Origin: Smittia aterrima
Lineage: Eukaryota > Arthropoda > Insecta > Diptera > Chironomidae
Assembly: GCA_033063855.1 (NCBI GenBank)
Contig: CP093829.1
Span: forward strand, 16,709,537-16,773,536
Reading direction: 5' to 3'
DNA length: 64,000 nt
The position numbers were made by a program, and so were the translations under genes. The notes under the pieces were generated by a model, which saw only the letters and a program-made list of their open reading frames with translations, made no database searches and was not told the origin of the DNA. This document shows positions 35,900 through 49,900 of this stretch, piece after piece. Each line of letters begins with the position of its first letter. The first letter of the stretch is position 1.

Positions 35900-37992
35900 A
35901 TGTCTTTACTAGAGAAAAACGTTGAATTGTTTGATTACTATCAGGAAGTGGCTCGATCAGCATTTGCGGACATGCTTCATGACACAGAGAGGAACGAGAA
36001 ATACAGTTTAGCTCTTGAAGAAGCTATTCAAAGAGTTAAACGTGAGGGAAGGAAAGCGAATGTTCTTGACATCGGCACGGGGACTGGTTTATTAGCAATG
36101 TTAGCTGCTAAACATGGTGCTGACAGTGTAGTGACTATCGAAGCTTTCTCGCCCGTCTCACACATTGCCAGGAAAATTATTGGAATCAACGGATTCAAAG
36201 ATAAAATCAAGATTGTCAATAAACATTCTACAGAAGTCCGAGTAGGAAAAGGTAAAGACATGGAGCAGAAAGCAAATATTCTTGTCGCTGAAGTGTTCGA
36301 CACCGAGCTAATTGGCGAAGGTGCCATTAAGACTTATAATCACGCTCATCAATATCTAATGGAACGAGACTGTATTTGTGTTCCTCATTCGGCTTCGATT
36401 TTTGTTCAGATCGTTGACTGTCCTACTGCTGAAGCTTGGAACACTTTTAAGCCATTTCATTCAGTGGAGAAATGTATTGTAGACTGTCCCGAAAATGTAA
36501 GTGAATAAACCACCAAACTTGAATTGCTTCTAATCATAAATATTGTTTTAAGATTGCTAAGTGCCCAGGAGTTTCATCAATCCACGATATTCAACTAAGC
36601 CAACTTCCAATGAACCAATTCAAAACACTTGGAGAACCATTAAAGCTTTGCGATTTTAACTTTTCTGGCAAGAGCTCGATCCCTTACAATGAAACTTTCA
36701 CTGAAGAATTTCCTGTTGTTGCTCAAGGAAAAGCGAACGCAGTTTTTTTCTGGTGGGATCTTAAAATGAACCCGAGCGGATCAATTCTTCTTAGTTGTGC
36801 ACCGCATTGGAGCCATCCAGATACTGATGCTCTTTCAAAGTCAAGCGATGAAGTAGTCCGACGAAACTCGATTCCTTGGCGTGATCATTGGATGCAAGGC
36901 TGTTTTTATGTGAACTCAAATGTGAAATTAGAAACTGGAAGCAGAGCTTATGTCGCGGCTCAACATGATGAGTTCTCCTGGTTCTTTGATGTTAGTCTCG
37001 AGAGGAAATCAGAGTTGCCACAGCATGTTCCATCTTGCTCTTGTTTGTTCCACACTGCTAACTCCCGCAATAGAATAATGCAAATGAATAACCACACGAA
37101 GATACTTCCGTATCTTCAATTGTTTGAAAATGAGAAGGAGAAATGTTTGCTCTTCGTTGGCGACCACAATCTCCTCGCCCTAGTCGCTGCCTCAGTACAG
37201 ACAGAGTCAAAAGTTTTTTTGCTGCAAGGCGATCCTTTTTGCCGCTTGAGTTTGGTAAACTTTCTCGACAAGACCAACAAAATAAACGTCATGAACGAAC
37301 TGAAAAATATTAACATCGAACAGATAACTCATTTGATTGCTGAGCCTCACTTTAACAACTCCGTGCTTCCCTGGGATAATATAACCGAATTCTGGAAACA
37401 AGTGAATCTGTTAAGACAGCTGCAGACGACTCCATTGTCTATTATGCCCTGTCGTGCATCAATTCACGCCATCCCCGTCCATTATTTGAATTTATATAAG
37501 ATTCGTTGGCCTTTGAAAACATCTTGCGGAGGATTTGATCACAAACTCTTTGATTCCGTTATCGAACTGGCTTCATCAATGTCTGATGAGAACGTTGAGC
37601 CGTTCTCACTCTGGGAATACCCTTGCATTGCTCTAGGTTCTGAGAAAAATATCTTCGAAGTTAACTTTTATGATAAAACTCTCAACGATTGGACAACGAC
37701 CATAAATGTCGAGAACTTTTCGAAATCTTGCAACGGCATCGCTTTTTGGGTCGAGTGGACAATCGATGAATCGTCGAGCTTCCCATGCGGACCTTCAAAG
37801 GAAATAAAAATCGGCGAACTCATTACTTTTAAGATGGACGAGCGTCAGGGAGTTCATCTAATTCCCTGTTCAAAAATCGAATCTGGAACTATTGATCGAA
37901 TTGAAATCAAAACTCAATTCAATGAGAAGCTTGAAAAGCTTGAAATGGATTTCACTTATCGCTATCAATCTCTAAAGGTTAAAAAAATTTAA
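35900..37992 (+). CDS. Art7: Protein arginine N-methyltransferase 7
   Basis: PRMT7 monomethylates arginines in RGG- and RXR-type targets such as histones and Sm proteins. Two exons, 35900-36496 and 36553-37992, give 678 residues, close to fly Art7 and human PRMT7. SAM motif I is VLDIGTGTG (55-63). The acidic ribose-binding residue lies in VVTIEAF. The double-E loop is EVFDTELIGE (E132, E141). The second, inactive methyltransferase repeat fills the C-terminal half (ECL-LLFVGDHN region onward). The N-terminus is MSLLEKNVELFDYYQEV and lacks the NPxTG-type start I expect of many PRMT7s. An in-frame ATG at 35843 would add 19 residues, but the 35900 ATG follows GGCATAAAG and fits the family start better. 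AATAAA overlaps the stop codon. Confidence 0.95.
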
Positions 37993-37997
37993 ATAAA
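37992..37997 (+). terminator. Poly(A) signal overlapping the Art7 stop codon
   Basis: AATAAA begins at the last base of the TAA stop and is followed by A-rich then T-rich sequence. If used, the 3' UTR would be only about 15-30 nt. Confidence 0.5.
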
Positions 37998-40900
37998 AAA
38001 ATGAAATTTTACCAGAAAAAACATATTTTTTTTTTCAACACTTCCGACCGAAACCCCCAAATGCATGAATAAGAAAAATTCCTTACACAATCGGATGAAA
38101 ATTCCGTCCATGGAATGCCAAATGAGTCAACGCTCTTTCTTTCTTTTTTCTCCCACAACGCAGTTCGTCTTAGAATGAATCACGCAAATTCTTTCCGGCG
38201 AAGGATGAAAATTCCATTCGCGAGCATCTTAAAAATGCATGGAATCTTGTGAGTCGAGAAATCCTCGACAAGGTCGCATCATTTTACGACCACAACAGAT
38301 CTCCTTGTGCATAAAACGGGCGTCGTTCTTACAAATTGCATTATTTTTATGGCTCTCCCCCTTCCGGTTCGAATGAGCGAGCAGCGGAAACATGAAACTT
38401 GAAATGTCAATTGAAACTTTGTGCTGAGAATTTCCGAGACAGAAAGCAGTGCAAAGTATCACAAATTGTTTCCATTCATGCGTCGTAAAGCACGTCCAAG
38501 TTCTCTTGAAACGGTCAATTCTTTCTCTATTTGCAAAGGAAATTGCAGCTTTACGATGCATTCTGCAATAGGAAAAGCTCTCAGCGTGCTTAATGAAAGC
38601 TCTCACAATTGAAACATCCTTGGATTCAGTTTCAATTTGTCCGCAAATGTTGTTAACGAAGGTTCTGTCACCGATTGAGTAACAAACAAAAAACACGTTG
38701 CTGATTGCGCAATATTCAAGCTGATTTAATTAGGTTGTTGATTGGATTGAGTTCATGGAATATTGCCGACGACAATGGAAGCTCAGTGACACAACTTACG
38801 TTTAACTCCTCCCAGAAGAAAATTGGCTTTGCTTACTTTCATCAACAGACGAAGAAGAAAAGCATTTTAACAAATTTCCATTGCCATTCTGAGCTACTTT
38901 TCGTGCATTCATTCTTATCATCATAAAGGAATCCGAAAAGCATTAACGTAAACGAAGTGAAGACGAAGATTCTCCCGACTCCTTATCGTCGTCACCGTGC
39001 TCTGTGATACACGAGCAACATCCTTTCATTTCCCCGTGTACAAAAGCAATTTCAGTTAATGCAGACGAAAATAATAAAAAGTTTTGCGTGTGTTCTTGTT
39101 CTCTCCGCGCTTTGACGCACAGCGGATTCCCTTCGAGTTATTAATAATTTTATTGGGTGCGCTTCTTATTTCATATCGCGCCTTAGCATAATTATTTTCA
39201 AGCGCTTTCGAGACGGAACCTTAAGTTATTATAATTAATCATTAAGAATTTTTATTAGCTTCATAATTTTTTCATGTTTTGTAATTTGAAGCGTCTCGTT
39301 TCGCTGTTCATAAAATGTTTCCTCGTTGTCCCTAAGCTTTACGAGTAGCTTTTTAAATCTCTGATACCGAGAAGCGACATGATTAATGGAGATTCATGCT
39401 CCTGAATGTTATTTTGCATCGCGCAGTTCGTATCATCGGAGATATCGCAAAAGGAAACACAGCGCAGTGAAATAATTTTTTGTTATAATCTAGGAAAGCT
39501 CTAGAAATTTTCTTCGCTTTTCGCTTAGCATCGCTCTCATCGTTTCTTCGCGATAAATGAAACATGAGAAAGGTTTTTAATCGAGAATCCCTTTTTCTTC
39601 TCAAACAATGAAAGTTCTCTAAACCTTTTTTGCCTTTTGAAAAACGAGCTGAAGCTTTTCCCATGAATTTTGATTCAACTTGAGATCAGAGTAGCGACAG
39701 GAAATGCCAAAACTTGAATTTAGTTAGATATTCAACAAGAAGATTAAATGAATGTTGATGATGAATGTTCAACAGTTCATTTGCATCGAAACGAGACGAG
39801 AGAAGAAATTAAAGACGAAGACCTGCAACCATTAATCACATGAATCGATCCTCATGATCATCTTCACGAACAATAAAACGACGCTATCGATCGTCAGACA
39901 AATGAAACGCTTCGTCAAATTGATATATCGAGAGATGAAATGTAAAATTATTCCATTGAACTCTTCGCTTGAGTGGAGATCTAATCGTGGCCAGACAACA
40001 GTCCATACACACACGATGTCGACTTGGGAAATGTGAACATATCACGTCGATCGCTCTGGAAGAAAATAACAATCGCATCGTCTCTTCTTTCGCTTTGTGT
40101 GAAGAAGTAAAGAATCTTTTTTTTACGTTTCTACTGCTTCTTGTTCTTCGATCGCTCTTCATTCGCCGACTCGTTTTCTTTATAATTTTGTTTTTATTTC
40201 TCGCTCGTCGGTTTTCTCGGGGTCTAAAAACCCAAAAAGCAATTTTGATAGTTGTTGAACTTGAAATTTGAAACTTTTCTTCTTCTTCGTTTGGAACGAG
40301 ACGAAACGCACTCGCGATGCTCGGATATTCTTGATGAATAAATGATGAGACTCGTTGCAATTACCCGAATGTGTTGCTCTCGACTCGCATTATATCCTTT
40401 GATTTGAATTTTTCATTTCACTAAGCGCTCTCCCCAATTACATGTTCTTTATGGTTTCTCTTTGATTTCTTTCGTTGCTTGGGACCATGGAGAATTTTTG
40501 ATCAATGTGTTTAAAGAGCTGGCAACATGAGATTTAGAGTTGATTTGCTTTTGTAATCTTCTTTTGTTGGTGCGTTGCTTGCTTTGAAGCTACAGAAGGA
40601 GGAGAGTGGTGGGAATGAAATCGCGAGTTGCCGGAAATTCCACTATCGCGTTCCTTGCTATTTTGTTAAATGAAAAAATAAATTCTACAAAGTTCAATGC
40701 TCCCGCATGTGATTATATGATTTTTTTTTTCGACTGAAAGCCACAGGAATCCGATCGATAATTTCCTGAAACTGATTTACGAGAAATCGAATTACGCGAG
40801 GTCCGTCGGGGTGGCTGGCTGACTTGTTTGTATCGAATGCGTCAAAGGCCAACACAAATATTTTAATTTCAGTGAAATTATCTTCTGCGGTCTAATCTAA

Positions 40901-43491
40901 TTTGCAAGCCTGTGGCAAACTCTCAAGCCGCAAATATTTCTTCGAGAGAGCTTTTTTGTTTGCCAACAGGATGTGACCGTGTAAACGACCGAAAAAAGGG
41001 GAGCAGGTGATGAACAAAGAGTGTTGTTCAACGAAATGTAATGAAGGAAACTTTGCCCCGAAAAAAAAGAAGAATAAAAAAATATAATTTGCATTCATTG
41101 AAGTTGAATGTAAAAATAATAAATCGAGCAGGTGATGAATGTTTCAAGTTCCAAGAGAAGGTGAGGCGATAAATGCGTCGGGGAATTGGCTACGGGTGAG
41201 TAGAGAGAAGAGAGGAAAAAATCTTTTGATGGATTGCTGAATCGCATTTCAGCCGCTTTCCTCTGAAACTGTTTGTCGAGCTCTTGCCATTTTATTAATT
41301 GATTCGGAAACTGAAGGATTTTCAACGCGGATTAAATTTCGCAACTCAGGAAGGGAAAGCGAAGATGAAGACGGGGTTGCTCCGAAAATAACTGCAGATG
41401 TTTGAAAGCTTTCTGTGTCGAAACTTGAAACCGATGCAGTAAAACCTGCATAACTCTTCTTACTACTGCTGCTGCCGTTGCCATCCAAGGTTGTTGAACG
41501 AATTCGAATTCGTCTGAATGCGAATGGTCAATGGCCTTAATCTTGGCGAATACACGAAAAATAATAATGCGACAGCGAGCCGAAAAAACAGCTGGCGAGC
41601 GATCTCTGAGCTTCCTTTGAGGTTTGTCTTTCGTCGCTTTTATGGCTGAAATACAATCTGTGATGTGTCCAAGCTGCACAGTCGAAAACGAAACATTCAT
41701 TTCTTAATCAACGGTTTGAGATTTGCGAGTAAGAGGGAGAAAAAAAGAGAACGAGACCTGACACACATCGCAAGTAGAACGCGATTTTCTTGCTGTCTTT
41801 TTTTTATTTTATTATTTCAAAGCCATAAATTATGCAATCCACAAAATTTTCTTGCTTTTTGAATGTTTATGCTATCCGTGTTGTGGCGAACTACAACAAG
41901 TAAGCGAGTAGTTTTGTCGATTTAGCAGCGAGCTAGCAACTTTGTTGCTGCATCAGAAAGGTTAAGTACGCTAAAGCTTATTATGCACTTCGGTGCTTGG
42001 TCGAATTCAAAGACATTGCTTGAGGAGAAACTGAGAGTCGATGAATAATGCAATTGCGGAATAAATAAAGCGCTCAGCTGAGTCAATAAAATAATCGTTT
42101 CCCGAGATGACTGTTTTGCAATTTTTATTGTGCAGCCTTTGACAAATTTCTCGCTCGACTTGTTCAACTAATGAATGACGTAATATAATTACGAGCAGTG
42201 GATTAGAGCCGCCTGTGAACTTTGAGTAAAAGCCTTGAAGGAATTCCTGACTCTTTATTGAAATCACTGGTCAGTGGCTTGAACTTGTAGCTGGGAGTGT
42301 TCTCAATAAATCACTTTGACTGATGATTACGATTTGGCTGTTTTATAAAGACTTCGTCATAAACCTGACCTTGGTTTCTTTCTTTCTGCTTCTTCTTCTT
42401 GAATTTCAACTCTTTCTCACTCCCTCTCCTTCTTACCACATTCTGCTCGAGTCCGTCGAGGTGGAAATGAGTTTGCGATAACTTGCGGCACACTGCAACT
42501 CGTAAAATTACAAATTTATGGTATTTTAATGCGGAGACATTTTTCAATCATCACGGGGGCGAGTGAGGTCGTGAGAAAATGTCTCGTTGTCAACCGTTTC
42601 CCCGTTCAAACGACGCGCCTTCTCAAAAGTGTTTCACTTGTCGTGCATTCATAGCCTTCACTCATGACATTATCTCGGCACAATCCCTCGGATCAACTCA
42701 AGAACAGTTTTTGTACGAAGCTGACATTTACATCGTTCGAGTGAACAAAGACGAAATCATCTTTCCGCAACGAGAATGAAACTTCGATTTTCAATAAGTT
42801 TGGCATCAAAGTGTCGACCACCCATCCTTAGTCGATGTTTTGTGATTTTTTTTTGTTGTTCGATGTCTGGTTTGATGACCTTGCACGAGAGAGCGAGAGA
42901 GACTACAACGTGCCTCGACTAATCTTTTTTTTGTGCCAAAAATGTTTTTAAAAGTTTAAACAGTCGGCGGCAGACATCACGCATGCAACTTTCAAATAGT
43001 TCCAAACAAAAGATTATTTGAAATATAACAAAAAACAAAGCTCAAAATCATTTCGTAGGAAAGGCAAACTACTCGATAAAGCTTCGGTCAACATTGTTCG
43101 CCGACGAGAATCGCATGAAGCTATGTCGACTAAGATCTTCAGACAATCAGCAAACAAATTTGGCGAGTAACTGACCGAGCTGACGAAGCGAGAGAGTTGA
43201 AAAAACTTTTTTTTATAAAACTCATTTTAGTCAGCAATTATTTCGCCATGCTGCAATTATGAAACGAGCTAGAAGGAACCTCAACGTGAAAGAATCACAT
43301 CCTCCTTTTAATTTACTGAGCCAATTTGGCAGAAATAAATGTAACTGCGGCACATGGTGACTTGCTGCTCACGTTGAAAATACTGAAAGGAAGGAAAAAG
43401 TTTCGTCTCGAAGAAAGAAAAAGAAAAGTTCTTGATCGAAGAAGCGAAATGGGTCAATAACGAAACGATGATGGAAGCTAATGATGTTTAA
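37998..43491. other. Gene-poor region downstream of Art7
   Basis: About 5.5 kb with no supported gene. Several 60-150 codon frames exist on both strands, but they start at non-ATG codons, overlap each other on opposite strands, or consist of low-complexity Ser/Arg/Phe sequence. It may hold introns and 5' exons of the plus-strand gene that ends at 43872, or distant regulatory DNA. Confidence 0.5.
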
Positions 43492-43872
43492 CCTGATGTC
43501 GAAAAGTTTCTAGTGTTAATTTTACTGCAGTTAGGGAATTGCATTGAAGTTCTTAATAGTCAGCTCTCGATTGCGCCGCACGGCGAGGAACTTTTCAGGT
43601 TGCTACATCATCAAGAGAAGTTGAAACTGTTTGCCAACTGGAATTACAGGTTTGGTTTAGAAGAGAATTTCCCTACAGTGTCTTACTTATTGCCCTGTTG
43701 CCTTCTCGCCATCGACCCCAAGTTGATTCAGGTGAAGCTCTTCCTCACTTCTTCTTCTTTCGATAATTTTTCATTCAATTACGGGGAATCTTCTAATATC
43801 TTTTTCTTTCTTTATCCGATAATTTGTCTCGCTCTTGTATGATGGTAGGGGCATATTGCGAGACCAGCATAA
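43492..43872 (+). CDS. 3' end of an unidentified plus-strand gene
   Basis: An exon at 43531-43731 (67 codons) has a good acceptor (TTTTACTGCAG) and donor (GTGAAG). The frame is open from 43492. A 117-bp intron with a long pyrimidine tract leads to a terminal exon at 43849-43872 reading GHIARPA and a TAA. AATAAA follows at 43924. The protein segment is globular and non-repetitive, with pieces such as LSIAPHGEELFRLLHHQEKL, WNYRFGLEENFPTV and CCLLAIDPKLIQ, so it looks like real coding sequence. I do not recognise the family. Upstream exons were not found in the preceding 5 kb, so they are small, lie far away, or are missing (an exon-sized fragment or pseudogene). Confidence 0.55.
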
Positions 43873-43923
43873 GACTTCAGTAACATCTGTGTGTTAATTT
43901 CTTTTCTTCCTTGTGCTTGCCTC

Positions 43924-43929
43924 AATAAA
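43924..43929 (+). terminator. Poly(A) signal of the unidentified gene
   Basis: AATAAA 51 bp after the TAA at 43870-43872, followed by a T-rich stretch (43948-43980). Confidence 0.55.
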
Positions 43930-46900
43930 CTTCGTTTAACAAAAACATTTTTCTTCTTCTGTTTTTACTTTTTTTTTTATTCGTAGAACCATAAACTTAA
44001 TAATGAGCATACACATCCAATGATCCAACGATTTTATCTTTACGTTTCCATAGAGCAAGCAGAGTTGAGATAGGGCACTCACTTGTCTCCTTCCTTTCAT
44101 CTTTCGTTCAACACTTTAACATCAAGAGGCGAATGACTTGACATCATCAACTTTTCGACAATTTTCTCTCGGAGAACTTTCCTCCAACATTTACATACGA
44201 AACCTATTAAAATTCATACACGTCGAGCGGAGACTGCTTCCCTTCATATTTAGTTTTCCCCAAAAACGACGACGACACAACCGACATGTAAATTTTCCCT
44301 GAGAAGGAAACAGGCACTTTACGGGAGTCATCATCGAGCTACGACGACTTTGCGGGGAAGTTTTCGTTCGCTGTGAAAATGTTTATGGTGCGCAGTGGTG
44401 CGAGAGCCAAAGCGATACGCAAATATTTTGAGTCCATGGGAAAATACGGGCGGAAACTTTTTCTTTCTTCTTTTTCCACGCTCGTATCTCTGTACCTTCA
44501 GCTGGAAAATCGCTTTGTCGAGGTTCCGAACAAGGGAGCAAGGCGACTATTTTATGAGATGAAAACATCTTGAAGCATTTTGTTCCGTAAACATCAGGAG
44601 AGAAGCTATAAAACCTTCAGTTGCACTCGTGACGCTCTGCATAAATATTGCATGTCGTTGAAAGTTTTATGTTTGCTCTGTCTTCATTTAAAAAGCTCCA
44701 CACAACAACGAAGACGACAACGACGATGTTATTTATCTTGGATCGTGTACTTGCCAAATTGAAACATATTCGCCGCCCGTCTTGTGTTTGATGGACAATT
44801 TTATGACTTTGAGAACGATTCCTCTGGTGGGTGGATGAGAGAAAGTTTATTGCGAAGCTGACGCAGAAAATGGCTTTTCCGCTCTTCTTCGTTTTTCATC
44901 ATGTGTGAGAAGTTGTGGGCAAAAGTTTTTAAGGGCTCATTTTATCGCTTGAGGACGTTAATTAATTGCGAAATACTCTCCAGAGATTGAGGCTGTTGTG
45001 GAGGCTAAATCTCGGCTTTCATTTGACTTTTTCCGGGTGAAGAAGATTTTCTAAAAGAGCTTACCTACGACCCGGGAAACTTTGTAGACGAACGACTTGC
45101 GGAACGATAATTCCAATTCCAGTAAAATCGAAGAAAATCCTCTTTGCGTTTATCGTAAATGAAGAAATTCTCTTTAACTTTAATCGAATTTTCGCGGCGC
45201 GTACTTTCTTTTCCTTCCCCTCTCCTCTCTCTTCATCAAGTCGTCATCCAACTTAATCTAATCACTGTAAACCAAAATGTATTTGAACTAATTTCGAGTA
45301 ATTTCCACTCGATTGCATTTGAAATACTTTCAAGTGCCTTCGATCTCTCGTCTCTTGAGAGGAAAAAGTCAAAGACGAAGTCGATTATACTTTTACAATC
45401 ATCATTTTACTTTATTTCTGTTTCCACTGCATTTCTTTCTCATATACATTGATTGCAAAGAGTTTAAACTGTTTAAATCTCTAGAAATTCCTACAAAATT
45501 GTTCTGTTCCTTAAAATTTTGCTCTTTTTATACAAAAAAATCCTTTTTACAATGGTTTAAGACTTTTCACTGCCAATCGAAACGTATTTACAAGACATCA
45601 TCATCAATGTTCTTTCATGTCATAAGATGAAGGTTACAGCTATGTTTATGTACATGAAGAGATAAAATGAATACATCGGGGGGAGGGAGGACGAAAGGTG
45701 AGTGAGAGACTAAATAGACATTGAGATATTTGCTTCTCGCATGAATAAACGTGGCGAACATTCAATTTTAAAGGTAACTTGCTTTGGGGGGCGACGAAGG
45801 GGATTGAATAATGCTGGAGGAGAGAAAACTTTTTTAATCTTGAGAAAATCTTGAAATTGATTGAAGATGCTGTGACAGAAATACCGAAAGGGGATTTCAT
45901 TCAATATTCAATGTTTGAGGGTACTTGAAGCTTCTGAATCACAAAACGCTGATAACTTTATTCGATTTATTTGTCTCCACAAATTGAATCGTCTCTCGCT
46001 CGGTAAATGCATTAACTGGGTCATGTTTTGTAAATATTCACACAATATTTTCTCTTGTTGCTTAATATCATCATCTTCAAGACTAATATCGAATTTCAAC
46101 TTGATTGCAGGCATCTTACAACGTTTACATCGACTCGTGTATGTTTAAAAATGATTTTTTTCTGTTCCATTAAAGCTGTTTCATTTTGCGGTTAATATGT
46201 TACAAACATGAAAAACCTCACTAAAGTAAACATCGACTGATGATTCATTCACATTAACTCATTTTTGTTAATTTAATTGTCTTACGGACTAAGTAGTCAT
46301 TGTGCCATTTTTACCCGCTGGATGATTTTTTATTGAATTGATTCCCTTTCAAAGGATTTTCAAGTCAAACAAAGGGAAAAACTTAATTAAAATTATGAAA
46401 AGTTACCGAGAATTAAAATAATAAAAATGAATTCACAAGTTACGTCTGGCTTTATATTTTCTCTTAAATATGTTTCATGTTTGGACCTACAGGCTAAAGT
46501 TACTTCATCTTTCTACTCGATAATCTACGTCAAAAGCTTGATTATTAATTGCTAAAGTCAACCCGTTTCTATTCCAGACGTAACTTACAGAAAGAGCAGC
46601 GTCACTTACAGAACATAAAAGAGGAAAATAAATTTGTCTGAAAACAAAAACCAAAGACGAAACAAACTAAAATGAAAATGAACAAATAAAAAATTGTTTT
46701 CTGAATTTTCTTTTATTTCATTCACTTTATTACAAACGGCAATTATTTCATCAATTTTAATTATCTTACAAGTTGTGTATGTGTTGTTTCAATCCACAAG
46801 CTTCATCTCATTCAATTTAACTTTTTACACTCAATCTTTATTATTCTTAACTAAAACTCGATTAAGCATTAAACTTTCATCATTACGCTAACTTTCATTT

Positions 46901-49900
46901 TCTCCAATCGAGCCATCGTGCGAGACGAAAGCGACGAGTCTTGTTTTCTTTGCAGTTTTATTCAATCGAGAGTAAACGACAAAATTGACACAAAATTTGA
47001 AGTTTATCTTGAAGTCTTATTCGTGCGTGAATAGAAAATTAGTTGATTTTTGAGTTGAGGGAGAACTTAATTGAACTAATTAGAGATACCACGAACTTAA
47101 TCACTAAATCAGGTTTTTTTCTCGTTTTTTTCATTAATTTTTCTTCCACGTTCAAAGCACAAAATATTTTCTTCCGATCTTATCACTTTTCTTATCGTTC
47201 TAATTGCGTTCTATCATGTCTCAAACATTTGTGTTCTTCTCATTCTATGTACAAGGACTTTTTTTTTGTGTTTGTGGGGGCGTACGACGTGCTCAAGCTT
47301 CGAAGTTAATCGTCGCAGATGAAATCAAACTCAAAGCCACACGAAGCTTTAACCGAAAAGGAATTTTCGGAAAATTCCACTCGTGACATTCAAGAAAGAC
47401 TCTTCACTTCATCATAGTAAAAATGAGCTTACGAAAGTCCCTGTGATGTTCTTCGAGACAAAATATGTTTGGTATGACAGAAAGGTCCATAAATTTTATG
47501 GTTTGTCTCTCTGAACAAGGCGCCCTTAGCCGCCCACAAATCATAAAGTTTATAATTATAGCCATGATAATAATTTATCGCGTTGACAATCATTATCAAG
47601 CCAAGCTTTTCTCTATCTCTCTTATGTATCGTCTGAGAGTCTTTTATTCTTTCTTCGTAGTTTAATGATGCTTGCTTTGCTATCACACGAAATTATTCCA
47701 TTAATATACAAAAAATTTCCCGACATTTCCCTTCACAAGCACTTCACACTTTGGCGGCAGGGAAAATCATCCGAAAATCCGAGTTAGATTCAATGCGAGA
47801 CGAACGAAGATTAAATCGGGTGGAAGGCGAAACGAATTTAAAAATCGTTTAGCTTCGTTCAATTGTCTCGCATCGCTAGTGAAAATGTGAAATCTGATAA
47901 AGAAAATTCCGCTTCATCAAAGACGAAGAATAAACTAAAACTATAAAGAAAACTTAAGTTAATTAAGTCTTTCGCAAAAAAAGAAAGAAGTTTATGGACT
48001 TTCGTCATACAATGAAAAGTCCATTCTTTCTGCTTTTCAAAAATTTTGTTTACGCTGAGATCTAAGTGAAAGATTTGTGATTTAAATCATATCGCACTAA
48101 ATACCTAAACAGTTCGAGATAGACGGAGAGAAATAACTATCTAAGTTGAAAAATCGCCAATAGCGACGACAGAAAATTAAAATAAATTCCGCTAATCTTG
48201 AAAACAGAAGCAATTGAATGCTCGACGAGTCTAAAAAGAGATTTTCGATTGAAATTCAATTTCTTATTCTCGCATCAATTGACAGAAACGGCCCACGTGG
48301 GACTACGTGACCTTCGTTTGATCTTACGCTTATCGACATAACGATATCCACGCATTTTCAATTAGAACAAAGAAATGACGCATAAATCACCCGACAAATG
48401 TCTTCGCAATCCAAAGAAACAGAGAAGAAACGTATAAAAATATTTTTTCATCATCTTTTGCAGAAACTTCTGCTTTTACCTCCGCGATTTTCTCTCTCTT
48501 CACTTCTTGGCAATGTCAAGGAAAGTTCTTAATTAATTGCTTAACACTTTTCGTAATTTTACAAATTTTACTTAATTTTGCTCTTCTCCCCAAAACTTTT
48601 AAGACACGCTATTTATTTTCATTTTGTTTAGGTACATTAAATATTTTAAATGAACTTTTTTTTTCTAGTTCTTTTGCAAAAATGTTACACATCAACTTTG
48701 ACACCGATATCGAGGGCACGTTATTTAAATGAGCTGCTACTTGGTTAAAGCCCCGCCCCGCATCTGCATAGAGAGGAAAAAACTGAATTTTAATCTTATT
48801 AGTGCTAGTAGCATATCGCAAGACATCTTGCAGTGTTTTTCCTTTAATTTGAGAAGAGAAACTTTTCGTTTGACTTTCAGATGAAAAACTAATCTTCATT
48901 AATTATTAAGAAGCTCTTGACGTTCCCCGTCTCCCGAAGACTTCATGAAAGTTTAACGTTTCGTTTCACACTCGATCGTAAATTTTCCATCTTTGCATTG
49001 CTTAACACATCGCTTCATTTTCATCAAATGTACACAGAGAGCTTTCGGAAATGTTTCCTCAGAGAAATGTTTTCCAAATTGCGATGAATTAATCGCAAGC
49101 TTGACGTTTTCCTCTAAAACTTTCCAACGTAAATCCCTCACAAAAAATTAAAATTCAGATAAAAATCGTTGGTGAGTGTCGATTAGGTTCTAAAACAGGC
49201 AGTGTTGGCTTATTCATCTTCTCCTACTTCTCGTTTTTCTCTATTGTTTAACTAAAAAGTCAATTCTCGACTTAACCACAAATAAAAGAGGTTTCAATGC
49301 TTTAAAATAAACTCAATCGAAATATCAAATAAAAAAGATGAAAAAAAAACTTAAAACGGAATGAATCGTTTTATCTTTCGGTATTTCGCAATATTTACAA
49401 GTTTCTCTTGAAGTTTTGCTCGTCGTCAGTTCATCAGTTTCGTCATGAAAATTCTATTTTTTATCATAAATTCAGAAACTTTTAAAAATTCTTTGCTACG
49501 AATGGAACTTAACTGATGAACCGACCCGCATTGCGCTTTTGGAAAAAGCCAACGATTATGCAAATTCCCTGATTTCCTTATCATCGCCCCAGCAAAATTT
49601 GCTGAAAGAGCATTTGTCGACAAATTTTCACAATCGTTAACTCTTTCAACACAAGAAACTTCGTTATAAACGTTACTTTGTTATTGTAGATCGTGTGTAA
49701 ATTGTTTGGCAAAAGAACTATTATTAATATTATGTGTTTCATTCTCTCAATTTTTTTTTATTCTCGGCTTCAATCTTTCTCCTTCTATCGATCGACTAGT
49801 TTGCTGGCGGTAAAAAAAATGTATTCATGTGGTTTATTGTTTGTTGCTTGCTGAATATTTTTTTTATGATGATGAAGATTTTTTTTTTCAAGAGAAAATC

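Noticed and set aside
41249..41488. Ser-rich minus-strand frame of 79 codons
   Set aside because: Begins at TTG rather than ATG and overlaps other frames on the same strand. Low-complexity Ser run only.
42579..42779. 66-codon plus-strand frame starting with ATG
   Set aside because: No splice junction links it to the 43531 exon, and no homology recognised.
48609..49141. Two neighbouring minus-strand frames of 96 and 62 codons
   Set aside because: Random-looking composition, no splice support, no family signal; may be nemo 3' flank.
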